NCBI RefSeq assembly: GCF_032190615.1
Contig: NZ_JAVLAT010000001.1
Span: 1,372,501 to 1,436,500, forward strand
Length of the DNA: 64,000 nucleotides
Reading direction: 5' to 3'
DNA from: Brucella pseudogrignonensis
GTDB taxonomy: Bacteria > Pseudomonadota > Alphaproteobacteria > Rhizobiales > Rhizobiaceae
Part shown: positions 1 through 8,622 of the stretch, in pieces
Numbering within the stretch: position 1 is the stretch's first letter
How the letters are laid out: the number at the start of each line of letters is the position of its first letter
Translations under genes and position numbers: made by a program
The notes under the pieces: model-generated
The model's input: the letters and a program-made list of their open reading frames with translations, nothing else
What the model was told of the DNA's origin: nothing
Databases searched by the model: none

Positions 1-54
1 AGGCAATTTGCATGTGAGCGCACAAAACTGCCATCATCATTGAATGACACAGAG

Positions 55-83
55 CTGTAACACTACTGTCATATGACTGTTAT
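55..83 (+). promoter_or_regulatory. Triple PHO box upstream of pstS
   Basis: Three 7-base direct repeats, CTGTAAC (55-61), CTGTCAT (66-72) and CTGTTAT (77-83), are each separated by 4 bases, giving an 11-base period. The last two make a nearly perfect PHO box (two CTGTCAT-like heptamers with a 4-base spacer), the known binding site of phosphorylated PhoB. The first adds a weaker third half site. PHO boxes take the place of a -35 element, and the TATATAG-like sequence at 81-87 and bases just downstream could supply the -10. The site lies 67 bases before the pstS start, so the pst operon is expected to be induced by phosphate starvation. Confidence 0.85.
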
Positions 84-149
84 ATAGAGCGCGTAGATGG
101 CTGCTGACGCTTTCACGTCATGTGTCTTTTACAACAGGGACTGGTACTC

Positions 150-1196
150 ATGAACAAGATGATTTCCTCGACCGCAGCGCTGGCAATTGCAGCAGTTTTG
201 TCGGTTTCAGCTGCAAACGCACGCGAACAGATTCAGGTTTCCGGTTCCTCGACCGTTCTGCCTTACGCGAAGATCGTTGCCGAAACTTTTGGCGAAACCT
301 ACCCGAACTTCAAGACGCCGGTTATTGAATCGGGCGGTTCGGGCGCAGGCATTAAGGAATTCTGTAAGGGCGTTGGTGAAAACACCATCGACATCGCCAA
401 TGCATCGCGCGCTATGAAGGGCACAGAGCTGAAGTCCTGCATCGACGCTGGCGTTAAGGATGTTCAGGAAGTTCGCTTCGGGTATGACGGCATCGTGTTT
501 GCGACCGATGTAAATGGCCCGGACTGGAAGCTCAAGCCTGTTGACCTTTACAAGGCGCTTGCTGCCAAGGTTATTGTTGATGGCAAGCTCGTAGACAATC
601 CAAACACCAAGTGGAATCAGGTCAATGCAGACCTGCCAGATTGGGACATTGCTGCTTACATCCCGGGTGAAAAACACGGCACCCGTGAAGTTTTCGAAGA
701 AAAGCTTCTGGCTGACGGTTGCAAGGAATCAGGTGCCCTCGAAGAAATCAAGAAAACCGGTCTCGACGACAAGGCTGCGGCTGCTGCCTGTATCGCTGTT
801 CGTAAAGACGGCAAGGCTGTCGATATCGACGGCGATTACAGCGAAACGCTGGCTCGCATCGACTCGAACAAGCAGGGCGTTGGCGTTTTCGGCCTCTACT
901 TCTTCGAAAACAATGCTGACAAGCTCAAGGTTGCAACTGTTAATGGCGTAACACCATCGGTAGAAACCGTTGCTTCGGGTGAATATCCCGTTTCGCGCCC
1001 ACTGTTCTTCTACGTGAAGAAGGCTCACCTTGGCGTCATTCCGGGCCTCAAGGAGTATGTTGACTTCTTCCTGTCGGAACAGATGATCGGCCCTGACGGC
1101 CCTCTTGCTGAATACGGTCTGGTTCCTGCACCAGATGCAGAACGGGAAGCACAGCGCACTTCCTTCACCGAAGGCAAGGTTCTTGCTGCTAAGTAA
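150..1196 (+). CDS. pstS: Phosphate ABC transporter, periplasmic phosphate-binding protein PstS
   Basis: Binds inorganic phosphate in the periplasm and delivers it to the PstCAB permease. The product of about 348 residues has a Sec signal peptide (residues 1 to about 24, ending SAANA) followed at once by the family motif QVSGSSTVLPYA and by SGGSGAGIKEFC, which form the phosphate pocket. An ATG at 120 is in frame, but the ATG at 150 is preferred: AGGGA lies about 9 bases upstream and the signal peptide then starts normally with MNK. It is the first gene of pstS-pstC-pstA-pstB-phoU-phoB and is controlled by the PHO box at 55-83. A terminator-like hairpin follows, so pstS is probably made in excess over the permease. 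Confidence 0.96.
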   Translation: MNKMISSTAALAIAAVLSVSAANAREQIQVSGSSTVLPYAKIVAETFGETYPNFKTPVIESGGSGAGIKEFCKGVGENTIDIANASRAMKGTELKSCIDAGVKDVQEVRFGYDGIVFATDVNGPDWKLKPVDLYKALAAKVIVDGKLVDNPNTKWNQVNADLPDWDIAAYIPGEKHGTREVFEEKLLADGCKESGALEEIKKTGLDDKAAAAACIAVRKDGKAVDIDGDYSETLARIDSNKQGVGVFGLYFFENNADKLKVATVNGVTPSVETVASGEYPVSRPLFFYVKKAHLGVIPGLKEYVDFFLSEQMIGPDGPLAEYGLVPAPDAEREAQRTSFTEGKVLAAK

Positions 1197-1210
1197 GCTT
1201 TGAACTGTGG

Positions 1211-1246
1211 AACGTGGGGATCATGCGCCCCACGTTCTTTCTCTTT
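1211..1246 (+). terminator. Hairpin and T-rich tract after pstS
   Basis: AACGTGGGG (1211-1219) pairs perfectly with CCCCACGTT (1228-1236) and is followed by TCTTTCTCTTT. It lies between pstS and pstC in a gap of about 150 bases. It could be a partial terminator or a 3' stabiliser that raises pstS transcript over the permease genes, as is common for binding-protein genes. Confidence 0.75.
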
Positions 1247-1350
1247 AGCGCGGGTCATATAAGACAGGCGCATTCGCGTGGAAGTGGTTTGACGGCATAT
1301 TTGCGTCAATAAACTGCTTCCGCATTTTTTGGGGCAGCCGGGGAAATTGA

Positions 1351-2844
1351 ATGTCCTTCTTTCTGGTTCTCGTCAGCGTCGTCGCAATCGGGCTGATCGG
1401 ATTCTTCATAGGCCGACAGCGCGCCGTAGCAATTGACAAAGCGCAGCCTGTCGTCACCACAGGCGTAAGCGCAGAGAAAATGCATTCCCGCCCGCTTTAT
1501 CATGGCTGGTGGGTTTTCCTCGTTTCCGCATTGCCCGCAATTCTGTTTCTCGCGGTCTGGGCGGTCGGAACATCAGTTTATCTCGACCACACGGCCACAG
1601 CGCGTATGCCTGCGGCCGTTGAAGATGGGACTTATTCCGAGCGCAGCTTGCAGCTTGGTATGATCCGCAGTCTCTCTGATGGTTTGCAGAAGCTGACGCC
1701 CGCTGAAATCGACAGCCTTCCGCAGACCTACGCGCAAGCACGCGACGTGCTTGGTTCGAAGGGTGTAGCGCTTGCGACCGAAGGTCAGGACTATATGGTC
1801 CCGGTTGCAATATTCCTCGATAAAGCCAGCAAGATTTCCCACACTCTGGGCAGCGCAATTGCTCTGGTTATCGCGGTTGCTGGCCTGATTTTTGGCCTTT
1901 CCGGCATTCGCCGCCGCACACGCGCCCGCAACAATGTTGAGCGCATCGTTTTGTGGGGACTGATTGCCGCTTCTGGCATCGCAATTCTCACAACCATCGG
2001 CATCGTGTTTTCTGTTCTGTTCCAGACCGTGAGCTTCTTCCAGTCGATTTCGCCGATGGACTTCTTCTTTGGTACAGTATGGGATCCACGCTTTGCAGCG
2101 GCAGGTTCGGGCGGTGAAGTTGGTCAGTTTGGTCTGATCCCGCTTTTGGCCGGTACTCTCTATATTGCTTTCGTCGCCATGTTGTTTGCAGTGCCGGTTG
2201 GCCTGTTCTCGGCAATTTACATGGCTGAATATGCGACGCCAAAAGTCCGCACCGTGATCAAGCCGGTGCTCGAACTTCTGGCCGGTATCCCGACCATTGT
2301 TTACGGCTTCTTTGCATTGATTACGGTTGGTCCGTTCCTGCGTGACCTTTCTATGGCCATCGCTGGCGGTCAGGGTTTCATCATGGCGCAGAGCGTGCTG
2401 ACGGCTGGTCTTGTCATGGGGGTGATGCTGATCCCGTTCGTGTCGTCGCTGTCCGATGACATTATTACGGCGGTGCCGGGATCACTTCGCGACGGCTCGC
2501 TCGGTCTTGGTGCAACACGCTCTGAAACAATCAAGCGTGTCGTCCTGCCTGCAGCACTTCCGGGCATTGTCGGTGCACTGCTGATGACGGCCTCGCGTGC
2601 GATTGGTGAAACCATGATCGTGGTGCTTGCAGCTGGTGTTGCAGCCCGTCTTTCGGCCAATCCGTTTGAAGCGATGACGACGATCACTGTTAAAATCGTC
2701 AGTCAGCTCACAGGCGATCTTGAGTTTGATTCTCCGCAAACGCTTGTTGCCTTTGCGCTGGGTCTTACGCTTTTTGTCCTGACGCTGATCATGAACATCT
2801 TTGCGCTCTATATCGTTCGCAAGTACCGGGAGCAGTACGAATAA
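1351..2844 (+). CDS. pstC: Phosphate ABC transporter permease PstC
   Basis: Inner membrane subunit of the PstSCAB importer. 497 residues, longer than the E. coli protein (about 320) because of an N-terminal extension with membrane segments at about residues 1-22 and 50-75 and a periplasmic stretch, as usual in Rhizobiales. The C-terminal half (about 260-490) is the typical ABC-2-component permease fold with the EAA-type loop containing SLGLGATRSETIKRVVLPAALPG. The ATG at 1351 follows GGGGAAATTGA. The stop overlaps the pstA start by one base, so the two permease subunits are translationally coupled. Confidence 0.95.
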   Translation: MSFFLVLVSVVAIGLIGFFIGRQRAVAIDKAQPVVTTGVSAEKMHSRPLYHGWWVFLVSALPAILFLAVWAVGTSVYLDHTATARMPAAVEDGTYSERSLQLGMIRSLSDGLQKLTPAEIDSLPQTYAQARDVLGSKGVALATEGQDYMVPVAIFLDKASKISHTLGSAIALVIAVAGLIFGLSGIRRRTRARNNVERIVLWGLIAASGIAILTTIGIVFSVLFQTVSFFQSISPMDFFFGTVWDPRFAAAGSGGEVGQFGLIPLLAGTLYIAFVAMLFAVPVGLFSAIYMAEYATPKVRTVIKPVLELLAGIPTIVYGFFALITVGPFLRDLSMAIAGGQGFIMAQSVLTAGLVMGVMLIPFVSSLSDDIITAVPGSLRDGSLGLGATRSETIKRVVLPAALPGIVGALLMTASRAIGETMIVVLAAGVAARLSANPFEAMTTITVKIVSQLTGDLEFDSPQTLVAFALGLTLFVLTLIMNIFALYIVRKYREQYE

Positions 2845-4160
2845 TGACCGATTCAACATTGAATGCCGGCACTGCTGTGGCAAAGCCTGAGCGCCGTGAT
2901 ATCGGTATCAAGCGTCGCTACGCTGCTGAACGTCGCTTCCGTCTCTATGGCATTATTGCCATTGCGATTGGTGTGTTCTTCCTTTGCGCGCTTTTGTTCT
3001 CTGTTATTTCCAAGGGCTACACGGCTTTCGGACAGACGACGATCTATCTGCCCGTTAAACTTGAAGCGAGCGTCATCGATCCGGGCAACAAGCTTGCAAC
3101 GGATCCGAATGTGCTGATCACCGCCAACTATCCGCTTCTGGTGCGTAATGCGCTGGCTGAAAAATTAGGCGTTTCAACAAGTAACCGCGCAGAAATGCGT
3201 GAAGTCGGGCGTTTCTTCTCGGACGGTGTGCGCGTTCAGTTGCGCCAGATGGTGATGGATAACCCATCGCTGATCGGAACGACGCAGACGGTTCCTGTTC
3301 TTGCCGCTGCTGATATTGATTCTGCCTATAAGGGCCAGATCGATATTTCGGTGCCGGAAGCAAACCGCAAGGTTTCCGATCGCCAGTTTGCCTGGATCAA
3401 GACATTGACCGATGAAGGTATTATGCGTGAGGCTTTCAACTGGGGCTTGTTCACCAATGGTGCTTCCAGCCGTCCTGAAACCTCGGGTCTTGGTGTTGCG
3501 CTGGTCGGTTCTTTCTACATGATGATGATCGTGCTGGTTCTGGCCCTGCCTATCGGTGTAGCCGCTTCGATTTATCTTGAAGAATATGCCAAGAAGAACC
3601 GCCTTACGGATATTATCGAAGTCAACATCAACAATCTTGCTGCTGTTCCGTCGATTGTGTTCGGTTTGCTTGGCCTTGCTGTCTTCATCAACTTCTTCAA
3701 CCTGCCGCGTTCAGCTTCGCTTGTCGGTGGCCTGGTGCTGACGCTGATGACGCTTCCAACCATCATCATCGCGACACGTTCCGCTCTTCGCGCGGTTCCA
3801 CCGTCGATCCGGGCAGCAGCACTGGGGCTTGGTGCATCGAAAACACAGATGGTGTTTCATCATGTGTTGCCGCTCGCAGCTCCCGGTATTCTGACCGGAA
3901 CGATTATCGGTCTTGCGCAGGCATTGGGTGAAACTGCACCGCTGCTTCTGATTGGTATGGTGGCCTTCGTTGCCAATATGCCTGCAACCCCGATGGACCC
4001 TGCTACGGCTCTGCCAGTGCAGATTTTCATGTGGGCCAATGAAGCCGAACGTGCCTTTGTGGAACGGACATCAGGCGCTATTATCGTCCTGCTCCTGTTC
4101 CTTGCGGTCATGAACATCTTAGCAATTATTCTGCGCCGCCGCTTTGAGCGCCGCTGGTAA
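2844..4160 (+). CDS. pstA: Phosphate ABC transporter permease PstA
   Basis: Second permease subunit of the phosphate importer, pairing with PstC. 438 residues with an N-terminal membrane segment (about residues 35-60), a long periplasmic insert (about 60-205) and a C-terminal permease domain. The coupling-loop sequence [25 protein letters not shown] is visible around residues 325-350. The N-terminal extension is again of the alphaproteobacterial kind. The start overlaps the pstC stop (TAATG), and pstB follows after 11 bases. Confidence 0.95.
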   Translation: MTDSTLNAGTAVAKPERRDIGIKRRYAAERRFRLYGIIAIAIGVFFLCALLFSVISKGYTAFGQTTIYLPVKLEASVIDPGNKLATDPNVLITANYPLLVRNALAEKLGVSTSNRAEMREVGRFFSDGVRVQLRQMVMDNPSLIGTTQTVPVLAAADIDSAYKGQIDISVPEANRKVSDRQFAWIKTLTDEGIMREAFNWGLFTNGASSRPETSGLGVALVGSFYMMMIVLVLALPIGVAASIYLEEYAKKNRLTDIIEVNINNLAAVPSIVFGLLGLAVFINFFNLPRSASLVGGLVLTLMTLPTIIIATRSALRAVPPSIRAAALGLGASKTQMVFHHVLPLAAPGILTGTIIGLAQALGETAPLLLIGMVAFVANMPATPMDPATALPVQIFMWANEAERAFVERTSGAIIVLLLFLAVMNILAIILRRRFERRW

Positions 4161-4171
4161 ACGGGAGAGAA

Positions 4172-4996
4172 ATGATGAATCTCATGACTGAACGATCTCT
4201 CGAAAAAGCCGTAGGAGAAAAAATGAACACCAACGCCCCTTCGATTAAAATGCGTGGCGACAAGGTCTGTGTGTTCTATGGCGAAAAACAGGCTCTGTTT
4301 GAAGTCGATCTCGACGTGCCGGAAAAGATGGTCACAGCGCTGATCGGCCCTTCTGGTTGTGGCAAGTCGACCTTCCTGCGTTCGTTGAACCGCATGAATG
4401 ATACGATTGAAGGGTGCCGCATCACCGGCAATATCACACTGGACAACGAAGACATCTACGATCCAAAGATCGATGTTGTTGAACTGCGTGCCCGTGTTGG
4501 CATGGTGTTCCAGAAGCCAAATCCGTTTCCGAAGTCGATCTTTGAAAACGTGGCTTATGGCCCGCGCATTCATGGTCTCGCACGTAACAAGACCGATCTC
4601 GAAGAAATCGTTGTCACAAGCTTGAAGAAGGCCAGCCTTTTTGAAGAGGTGAAGGATCGTCTGCACGATGCAGGAACCGGTCTTTCCGGTGGTCAGCAGC
4701 AGCGTCTGTGCATTGCACGCGCGATTGCTGTCAGCCCGGAAGTGATCCTCATGGACGAGCCTTGCTCGGCACTCGATCCGATTGCAACCGCAAAGGTTGA
4801 AGAGCTGATCGACGAGTTGCGCCAGAACTACACCATCGTCATCGTGACCCACTCGATGCAGCAGGCTGCACGCGTTTCACAGCGCACGGCGATGTTCCAT
4901 CTGGGTAATCTGGTGGAAGTTGGCGATACGGATGTGATGTTCACGGCACCGACCGAGAAGCGCACGCAGGACTATATCACTGGTCGTTTTGGCTAA
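4172..4996 (+). CDS. pstB: Phosphate ABC transporter ATP-binding protein PstB
   Basis: ATPase of the phosphate importer. It has Walker [10 protein letters not shown] (about residues 59-67), the signature LSGGQQQR, Walker B with [11 protein letters not shown], and the switch His in VTHSM. 274 residues from the ATG at 4172, which has GGGAG 4 bases upstream. An in-frame ATG at 4223 also has a good ribosome site (TAGGAG at 4212-4217) and would give a 257-residue protein closer to E. coli PstB, so dual starts are possible. It is co-oriented with pstA (11-base gap) and phoU. Confidence 0.96.
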   Translation: MMNLMTERSLEKAVGEKMNTNAPSIKMRGDKVCVFYGEKQALFEVDLDVPEKMVTALIGPSGCGKSTFLRSLNRMNDTIEGCRITGNITLDNEDIYDPKIDVVELRARVGMVFQKPNPFPKSIFENVAYGPRIHGLARNKTDLEEIVVTSLKKASLFEEVKDRLHDAGTGLSGGQQQRLCIARAIAVSPEVILMDEPCSALDPIATAKVEELIDELRQNYTIVIVTHSMQQAARVSQRTAMFHLGNLVEVGDTDVMFTAPTEKRTQDYITGRFG

Positions 4997-5065
4997 ACAC
5001 TATTTCAGCAAAAGCCGGAGCCCATTGCGGTTCCGCTTCCTGCATTTTTAATCGAGAGGTCTATT

Positions 5066-5788
5066 ATGGCGTCCCAGCATACTGTTAGCGCATACGACGA
5101 AGAACTCCAGTTCCTGACCCACAAGATCGCCGAAATGGGCGGTCATGCGGAACGCATGGTCGAACAGTCGGTTGCAGCCATTGTCAATGCCGATAACGCA
5201 CTGGCACAGCGCGTTATTTCCGACGATCTCATTCTTGATGCAAGCGAGCGCGAGATTGACGATAAGGCCGTCATGATCATTGCCAAGCGCCAGCCAATGG
5301 CTGTTGATCTGCGAGAAATCATCGGCTCGATCCGCATCTCTGCTGATTTGGAGCGCGTGGGAGATCTTGGTAAGAACATTGCCAAGCGCGTTGCGGCTGT
5401 TTCGGAATCGCGCCAGCCGGGCAAGCTTTATCGAGGGCTTGAAACACTTGCTGAGCTGGCTCTGACACAGTTGAAAGATGTGCTCGATGCCTATGCAACG
5501 CGCTCCGTCCAGCAGATCAATGTTGTTCGTGATCGGGATGATGAAATTGACGCGATGTACACCTCGCTGTTCCGCGAGCTGCTCACTTATATGATGGAAG
5601 ATCCGCGCAATATTTCGGCCTGCACGCATCTTCTGTTCTGCGCGAAGAACATTGAGCGTATTGGCGATCACGCAACCAACATCGCAGAAACGGTCTATTA
5701 CATCGTGACCGGCCTGCAGATGCCTGCGGAACGCCCGAAAGAAGACCTGAGCCACGGTATTGTCGTGGACGAGGCGCGTAAATCCTGA
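5066..5788 (+). CDS. phoU: Phosphate signalling regulator PhoU
   Basis: PhoU links the state of the Pst transporter to the PhoR/PhoB two-component system and keeps the Pho regulon off when phosphate is plentiful. 240 residues, the normal length, made of two PhoU helical bundles (about residues 20-110 and 120-210) with the metal-site motifs of the form ERxxDxxxxI (SADLERVGDLGKNIA and ERIGDHATNIAE). It is encoded 69 bases after pstB. A stem-loop of AAGCCGGAGCC with GGTTCCGCTT (5012-5038) in the gap may stabilise or separate the transcripts. Confidence 0.96.
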   Translation: MASQHTVSAYDEELQFLTHKIAEMGGHAERMVEQSVAAIVNADNALAQRVISDDLILDASEREIDDKAVMIIAKRQPMAVDLREIIGSIRISADLERVGDLGKNIAKRVAAVSESRQPGKLYRGLETLAELALTQLKDVLDAYATRSVQQINVVRDRDDEIDAMYTSLFRELLTYMMEDPRNISACTHLLFCAKNIERIGDHATNIAETVYYIVTGLQMPAERPKEDLSHGIVVDEARKS

Positions 5789-5907
5789 AAACATGGCTTG
5801 CTGTAAGCATGCAGCGAGCCATTTGCATATGTAAGAAAACGCGGCGGCACGCGGCTGAACGGGGGAGTTGTATGTGTCGCCACGCTTAACTCAATAGGAA
5901 ACATTGC

Positions 5908-6594
5908 ATGTCACAGGCACCCAAGATTGCTGTGGTTGAAGACGAAGAAGCGCTGAGCGTTTTGTTGCGCTATAATCTCGAAGCCGAGGGCTACCACGTC
6001 GATACGATCTTGCGCGGCGACGAAGCCGAAATTGCGCTGCGCGAAAACGTGCCGGATCTTCTTATCCTCGACTGGATGTTGCCGGGTGTATCAGGCATCG
6101 AATTGTGCCGACGTCTGCGTCAGTGGCCAGAAACCGAGCGTCTTCCGGTGATCATGCTGACTGCACGCGGCGAAGAAAGCGAACGTGTTCGCGGCTTGAG
6201 CGTTGGTGCCGATGATTATGTGGTCAAACCGTTCTCGACCCCGGAATTGCTCGCGCGTGTTAAAGCCATGCTGCGCCGCGCCAATCCAAGTGTTTTGTCG
6301 CATGTGCTCAAAGTCGGAGAGCTAGTTCTCGATCGTCAGCAGCACCGCGTTTATCGCAAGGAAAAAGAAATCCGCTTAGGGCCGACAGAGTTTCGCTTGC
6401 TAGAATATTTCATGATGTCCCCGGGCCGCGTTTTCTCGCGCAGTCAGCTGTTGGATGGTGTCTGGGGTCCGGATATTTATGTCGATGATCGCACGGTCGA
6501 TGTGCATGTCGGACGTCTGCGTAAAGCGATCAATATTGGCCGCACGCTTGATCCGATCCGCACGGTGCGCGGCGCTGGCTATTCGTTCGGCTGA
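5908..6594 (+). CDS. phoB: Phosphate regulon response regulator PhoB
   Basis: Transcription factor of the OmpR/PhoB class that binds PHO boxes when phosphorylated. Residues 1-120 are the receiver domain, with acidic pocket E11/D12, phosphoacceptor D55 in LILDWMLPG, T85 and K107. Residues about 130-228 are the winged-helix DNA-binding domain (RLGPTEFRLLEYFM, DDRTVDVHVGRLRKAI). It closes the pst-phoU-phoB cluster, a usual Rhizobiales order. The sensor kinase gene phoR is not in the window and probably lies just upstream of pstS. Confidence 0.96.
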   Translation: MSQAPKIAVVEDEEALSVLLRYNLEAEGYHVDTILRGDEAEIALRENVPDLLILDWMLPGVSGIELCRRLRQWPETERLPVIMLTARGEESERVRGLSVGADDYVVKPFSTPELLARVKAMLRRANPSVLSHVLKVGELVLDRQQHRVYRKEKEIRLGPTEFRLLEYFMMSPGRVFSRSQLLDGVWGPDIYVDDRTVDVHVGRLRKAINIGRTLDPIRTVRGAGYSFG

Positions 6595-6623
6595 TCTTCA
6601 GGTTTATCGAATAGATTTTGTAT

Positions 6624-6657
6624 GGCTCGTTACCTGAAAGGAAACGGGCCATTTTTG
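6624..6657 (+). terminator. Rho-independent terminator after phoB
   Basis: GGCTCGTT (6624-6631) pairs with AACGGGCC (6643-6650), including one G-T pair, and is followed by ATTTTTGTT. It would end the pst-phoU-phoB transcript. Confidence 0.75.
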
Positions 6658-6659
6658 TT

Positions 6660-7230
6660 AGGAAATGATCCGTTCCGATTCGTGTTGTCGATGATAATTC
6701 GTTCCATAATGGACCGTATCACACGATGTTACAGTTCATTTCAAAGATTTGACTCACACAGGACGTTAAGCGCGTGAGAGGCGCACGTTGAGGTTTTTTC
6801 AGCGCCGATTTCTATGACTTAGCAGGATTTTACAGCATCCACGAATTAAGGCAGCTCTATGGTGCAAGCTGCACCGCAATTGAATCGCGTGTAATCAATA
6901 GCTTATAAGATTTGAATGGTTGCGTTAATGATTTGTTAATAATTTAGAATGGCTTAGCGCTGATTATTGTTTTCAGTTTTGAGCTCTTGAGTCTTTCGGT
7001 TTCAATATCAGCTTCAATTTGAAATATGATTTTTTGCCTTGTTTTTGCCGAAAAATTCTTAATCCTTGCACTCTAAGAAGATTAGCAGAACGTTTGAATT
7101 TTAATTTTCGTTCGATTTGGCTTGAACGCCAGCCTGATTTTGCAGCGCCTTGAAGGCGCTCTAAAAGTGAAAACAGACTGGATCAGTTAAGGGTCGTAAT
7201 GATGCGCCTAATTAAGAGATTGAGCCGTTG
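6660..7230. other. Long AT-rich intergenic region between phoB and the cell wall hydrolase gene
   Basis: About 570 bases with no convincing reading frame on either strand. It holds the CtrA-like box at 6925-6939 and several AT-rich stretches that could serve as promoter DNA for the downstream gene. No RNA gene was recognised. Confidence 0.6.
6925..6939 (+). promoter_or_regulatory. CtrA-like binding site
   Basis: TTAA (6925-6928), seven bases, then TTAA (6936-6939): an exact match to the TTAA-N7-TTAA full site of the cell-cycle regulator CtrA of Alphaproteobacteria. It lies about 290 bases before the start of a cell wall hydrolase gene, a function that CtrA commonly controls. One exact match in AT-rich DNA can arise by chance. 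Confidence 0.45.
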
Positions 7231-8178
7231 ATGCGCGCTCGTAAATGGAAACTGCCGGTTATTCTTGGTCTGATCGTAGCACCTTTTCTGGTGACGGGCT
7301 GCACGACGACTGGCGGTACAAACAAGGCCAAGACCGAAAAGACGGTTGCAACGAGCCATGTCAAAACGGTCAATGGCGTTAAGACGTTCACATACACGGC
7401 CAGAGACAGAGAATGCCTTGAGCGTGCTATGTTTTTCGAATCCAATCGGTCGAGTCCAGATGGCTTGATGGCCGTCGGCACAGTTGTGATGAACCGTCTC
7501 GCATCGGGCAGCTATCCTGATACGATTTGCGGCGTTGTTGGTCAGAAAAACCAGTTTGCGCCGGGCGTTCTCACCCGCAAGATGAATTCCAAAGCTTTGC
7601 CAGATGTACAAGCAGCTGCCGATGCAGTTCTTAAAGGCAAGCGTCATCCATCTTTGAAGAACTCGATGTTCTTCCATACGGCAGGGCTCAAATTCCCTTA
7701 CAACAATATGCACTATGTGCTGGTTGCAGGTGGAAATTCTTTTTATGAAAAGCGTGGACGTGATGGCGAATTGCAGAACCCGGTTCCGCAGACGCCTTAC
7801 AATCTCGCTTATGTATCAACACCACAATCGCCATCCATGCCGGAAGGGCCGTTTTACAACGTAACCACACAGCAGGATGGGACTGTTCCGGAAGCACAGC
7901 CAACGGTTCAGGTTGCTCTGGCTGAGGCAGCAAAAACGGCAGAGACGCAGCAGAACGGTGGCGTTGGTCCACAGGCGCGCGGTGATCGTCTGGCGACCTT
8001 GCCTGTGACGCCCGCTGAAAAGCCAGTTCTGACGCAAGTTGCAAGCTATCAGCCAACATTTGATGAAACCGCACCAGCGGAGCAGAATGCATCCTTGGCA
8101 TATACCGCTGACAAGAAGCATGTTGATGCAATTGGTGCGATGCTTCTCGCTCAGGATCGTCCGCAATCGCCGCTCTGA
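7231..8178 (+). CDS. Cell wall hydrolase lipoprotein, SleB/CwlJ (Hydrolase_2) family
   Basis: Probable peptidoglycan-cleaving lipoprotein. The N-terminus is a lipoprotein signal with lipobox VTGC (Cys at about residue 24), followed by a short Thr/Lys-rich linker. Residues about 55-165 form the Hydrolase_2 domain: RDRECLERAMFFESN carries the likely catalytic Glu, then VGTVVMNRL, GVVGQKNQFAPG and FFHTAGLKFPY. The C-terminal 130 residues are low in complexity and rich in Pro, Gln and Ala. The ATG at 7231 is preferred over the TTG at 7228. Homologues in non-sporulating Alphaproteobacteria are thought to act in wall remodelling; the exact bond cut is not visible here. Confidence 0.85.
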   Translation: MRARKWKLPVILGLIVAPFLVTGCTTTGGTNKAKTEKTVATSHVKTVNGVKTFTYTARDRECLERAMFFESNRSSPDGLMAVGTVVMNRLASGSYPDTICGVVGQKNQFAPGVLTRKMNSKALPDVQAAADAVLKGKRHPSLKNSMFFHTAGLKFPYNNMHYVLVAGGNSFYEKRGRDGELQNPVPQTPYNLAYVSTPQSPSMPEGPFYNVTTQQDGTVPEAQPTVQVALAEAAKTAETQQNGGVGPQARGDRLATLPVTPAEKPVLTQVASYQPTFDETAPAEQNASLAYTADKKHVDAIGAMLLAQDRPQSPL

Positions 8179-8198
8179 AATTGAGCTGATCGCAGAAT

Positions 8199-8226
8199 GA
8201 AAAAGCGCCCCGAAGGGCGCTTTTTT
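8199..8226. terminator. Bidirectional terminator between convergent genes
   Basis: AAAAGCGCCC pairs with GGGCGCTTTT around a CGAA loop, flanked by runs of A and T. It serves the hydrolase gene on the plus strand and the small lipoprotein gene on the minus strand, whose stop codon lies at its edge (8225-8227). Confidence 0.9.
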
Positions 8227-8491
8227 ATTTTACAGGCACGGCTACCGGAACGGGCTGATAAATTACCATCGGCCTGTCGTAAAAGTTGGCTCTGTTTTGC
8301 CATTCGCGCCGATCCGCGCGGCGGTCGAGATCAAGCCGCATCAGACAATTCGCAAAAGCATCCGATTTCTGTTTGAAACCATAGCTGCGGCAGGTCTGTT
8401 CATCTGCCGCGCGGCGCTGTTCAGGTGTCATGGTTTGACAGCCTGCAAGCAGCCCTGCAATACCGAGGAAAATAAGCACGCTTTTCTTCAT
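8225..8491 (-). CDS. Small predicted lipoprotein, function unknown
   Basis: About 88 residues starting MKKSVLIFLGIAGLLAGC, a clear lipoprotein signal with lipobox LAGC. The mature part contains RRAADEQTCRSYGFKQ and FANCLMRLDLDRRAD, a pattern I recall from small Rhizobiales lipoproteins with two conserved Cys, and ends with a Pro/Val-rich tail. The ATG at 8491 is chosen because the signal peptide begins there, although an upstream in-frame ATG exists at 8506. It is divergent from the aminopeptidase gene. No function can be assigned. Confidence 0.75.
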   Translation of the reverse strand: MKKSVLIFLGIAGLLAGCQTMTPEQRRAADEQTCRSYGFKQKSDAFANCLMRLDLDRRADRREWQNRANFYDRPMVIYQPVPVAVPVK

Positions 8492-8622
8492 AGCCGTTGC
8501 TCTCATTGAATAAAAAATTCGACCGCTTCATCAATATAGCGCAATAACAGTAAAAAGAGTGGTGAAATTATGCCTTCTGATACACTGCCGCTGATTCTAT
8601 CAAACACAAGGTTTGCAGCCCT

